Part shown: in pieces, positions 6,575 through 8,477 of the stretch | Numbering within the stretch: the stretch's first letter is position 1 | How the letters are laid out: each line of letters begins with the position of its first letter | Source of the DNA: Candidatus Cloacimonadota bacterium | GTDB taxonomy: Bacteria; Cloacimonadota; Cloacimonadia; Cloacimonadales; TCS61 | DNA length: 8,477 bases | Direction of reading: 5' to 3' | Assembly: GCA_016927675.1 (NCBI GenBank) | Contig: JAFGMF010000067.1 | Location: 1 to 8,477, forward strand | Translations under genes and position numbers: made by a program | Notes under the pieces: generated by a model | Told to the model about the DNA's origin: nothing | What the model saw: only the letters and a program-made list of their open reading frames with translations | Database searches by the model: none

Positions 6575-8477
6575 TTATTTGAGGATTACCAGCTTCCTGT
6601 TTAGAGTGCTATTATCACTGACAAATCTATAAAAATAAATCCCTGAATTAACCGGTTTCCCCCGGTTGTCCATTCCATCCCAGAAAACAGAATGATCACC
6701 TGAAGGTATATCCTGGTTAAGAAGCGTTATAATTTTTTCACCTTTTAAATTATATATTGATAACTCGACTTGTGCATTATCAATCAGGCTGAAATTCAAT
6801 CTGGTATAAAAATCCCTTGATCCCCCGGATAAAAGGAATGGATTCGGATAGCTTTGTCCGAGACTGATTACTGCTGGTTTCAGGTGAGGATTTTCCACGG
6901 CAACCAGGTAACTTGGAACATTGGAATAAGCCGGATCAGATTTCACTTCTGCGGTATAAATAGAAAGAACGGCATATTGATAATCATCGAATGGCAGACT
7001 TGCCCATTCCTGATCAACAAAAACCGTATCAGGATAATTTATCGCCAGCTGAATCCAGTTATTGGGATTGACATTATTTTCAAACAGAAACCGATAGATA
7101 TCATATCCGACAAGTTCACGCGAGTCAGCCGGAGCTGCCGGAGGAACATGCCACGACAGTTCAAGGGTGTTTTCATCTGCATCCAGATCAGCCCAGACCA
7201 TATCAGGTGGAAAAACTCTCTCTGAGATGACTATTTCCCCAAGATCCATATCGTTATATCCCAATTCAATCTGCACATTTTCCTGTTGATAGGAAGGATG
7301 GGTGATGATCAACTCGTAATCTCTGCCGGCATATACATTACTTAACTGGAAAAAACCATTTTCTTCAGATATTGTAAAACCGTTATCATAACCTGTTAAA
7401 CGGATATCAGCCCCTTCCACGCCGGGAACCAGCTGATCACTCCCCCGTAACTGACCATAAATTTCCATCAGAGGTAATTCTTCCAGAAGAAATTCAATTT
7501 CCATCACCTGATCCGGGATCACCGTCTGAACAATGATCTGATCTTCATAACCAAGACAACTGGCTTTAAACTGATAAGTTTCATCCAGAAGATTTCCAAA
7601 CAGGAAATAGCCTTCGCTGTTGGTAATCCTGCGCCGCTGAGTCTCCTGAACAGTAATTACGGCTTTATTCAATAATTGCTGTCCGGTATTTTTAACATAT
7701 CCTCCAACTGAACCGATATTATCAACTTCAATATGAAAGACGGTATTGGGAAATCTGCTGAACAGGTATCCTTCCGGAGGAGAATCGGGATTGATCTGAG
7801 AGGTATTGCTGTTTACGGCGCGTGTCCTGTCAAAATAAGGTGAATTGGTAGTCCCATAAAACTCATCATCCATGCTGTAAGTTTCCATATCCCAGGGACG
7901 ATTACACATTACAGCCAGATTACCTCCGGCATAATAATAACCGCTGTCGAGTGGTATCAGAATCTGATTGTTGCCAAAAGGATAATCAAGATAACCGTTG
8001 AAAACTTCCGTCAAATTCCCTGCCGGAACCCAGCCGTTAGCAAGATTGTTCTGACTGGTCGTTCCGATCCACAATCTAGTCTGTTTATTGTACAAATTCG
8101 ACATAAAATGATTGAAATAGGAAACAGCTGTAATTTCTCCGGTATAGACCATTTCGCTTGGATAGTAGATCGTTTCCGATAGACTGTTATGAAAATTGAA
8201 ATTCATCGGGTACCAGGTCGTAAGGAAAGTTCCCGTTCCGATACGCTGAGAGATCTGCCCAAAAGGAAGAATGTATAAGTTCAAAGGATTTGAGATATTA
8301 TTTGCCGGATCATCATCAAAATCGACAATGATTTCAGTTTGAATAAAAGTGGTCTGAAGCTCATCAGAAGGTGGTAAAATAAGAGCTATCTGACAGGTGA
8401 TTTCCTCTTCTGATGCGAGCAAGGTTTCGATCTCGATCATTTCCAGAATCGAAGAATCTTCATCTAAAAGGTTGATA
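6575..8477 (-). CDS. Secreted multi-domain protein with C-terminal FlgD-like / type IX sorting domain, 5' partial
   Basis: The frame stays open beyond the right edge of the window, so the methionine codon at 8440-8438 is probably internal; 633 C-terminal residues are visible. Residues 1-70 may be the end of a beta-sandwich (IIVDFDDDPANN resembles CARDB-type domains). Residues 77-252 form an aromatic-rich module, GTGTF through RLWIGTT, YYYAGGNLAV and VFHIEVD, of a kind that recurs in secreted FCB proteins with no settled role. Residues 254-332 and 337-419 are two carboxypeptidase-regulatory-like domains, with GGYV...NSEGYF and YGQL...SEENGFF as their starts and turns. Residues 423-520 look like fibronectin III, containing LELSWHVP and YDIYRF. 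Residues 539-633 are a FlgD-like / type IX sorting domain: SYPNPF, VELSIYNLKGE, VFWDGMDNRGKPVNSGIYFY and a final LVILK. These imply export and surface display or release. The catalytic or binding part, if any, lies outside the window; such tails occur on peptidases and on adhesins alike, so I assign no enzymatic role. Confidence 0.88.
   Translation of the reverse strand, partial: INLLDEDSSILEMIEIETLLASEEEITCQIALILPPSDELQTTFIQTEIIVDFDDDPANNISNPLNLYILPFGQISQRIGTGTFLTTWYPMNFNFHNSLSETIYYPSEMVYTGEITAVSYFNHFMSNLYNKQTRLWIGTTSQNNLANGWVPAGNLTEVFNGYLDYPFGNNQILIPLDSGYYYAGGNLAVMCNRPWDMETYSMDDEFYGTTNSPYFDRTRAVNSNTSQINPDSPPEGYLFSRFPNTVFHIEVDNIGSVGGYVKNTGQQLLNKAVITVQETQRRRITNSEGYFLFGNLLDETYQFKASCLGYEDQIIVQTVIPDQVMEIEFLLEELPLMEIYGQLRGSDQLVPGVEGADIRLTGYDNGFTISEENGFFQLSNVYAGRDYELIITHPSYQQENVQIELGYNDMDLGEIVISERVFPPDMVWADLDADENTLELSWHVPPAAPADSRELVGYDIYRFLFENNVNPNNWIQLAINYPDTVFVDQEWASLPFDDYQYAVLSIYTAEVKSDPAYSNVPSYLVAVENPHLKPAVISLGQSYPNPFLLSGGSRDFYTRLNFSLIDNAQVELSIYNLKGEKIITLLNQDIPSGDHSVFWDGMDNRGKPVNSGIYFYRFVSDNSTLNRKLVILK

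Noticed and set aside
8438..8440. ATG as start of the rightmost - strand gene
   Set aside because: The frame continues without a stop to the window edge, and no signal peptide follows this methionine although the protein has a secretion tail.
6575..8477. Calling the rightmost gene a second gingipain
   Set aside because: Its C-terminal modules occur on C25 peptidases in related bacteria, but the visible part contains no catalytic motif, so the call cannot be supported.

Overview
The window (about 42-44% GC by eye) carries parts or all of three genes, all predicted to act outside the cytoplasm. A large gene on the + strand (1-5430, its start lying left of the window) meets two genes on the - strand (5507-6535 and 6575-8477, the latter starting right of the window) tail to tail. 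No RNA gene, transposon, CRISPR array or phage gene is visible. Only two short intergenic gaps exist, of 76 and 39 bases.

Organism: the mix of a gingipain-type C25 cysteine peptidase, long beta-strand repeat arrays rich in Asn, Gly and Asp, fibronectin III and carboxypeptidase-regulatory-like modules, and a C-terminal FlgD-like / type IX secretion sorting domain points to the Fibrobacteres-Chlorobi-Bacteroidetes (FCB) superphylum. The repeat style resembles secreted proteins of Cloacimonadota and similar uncultivated lineages. This is an inference from protein style; there is no marker gene to prove it.

Left part (1-5430): most of a gingipain-like catalytic domain, whose active-site His and Cys and arginine-pocket Asp, Trp and Met line up with RgpB of Porphyromonas gingivalis. 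It is followed by the Ig-like domain typical of the family, then roughly 1,300 residues of irregular beta-solenoid-like repeats, and a final fibronectin III domain. Unlike gingipains, no sorting domain closes the protein.

Right part (8477-5507, - strand): the C-terminal 633 residues of a secreted multi-domain protein ending in a clear FlgD-like / type IX sorting domain. After 39 bases comes a 342-residue protein joining a Sec-type signal peptide, a short TPR-like helical region and a SagB-type FMN nitroreductase domain. The two are probably co-transcribed. The exported TPR-SagB fusion and the gingipain with a very long repeat tail are the most unusual items here. I do not see proof of a new multi-gene system.
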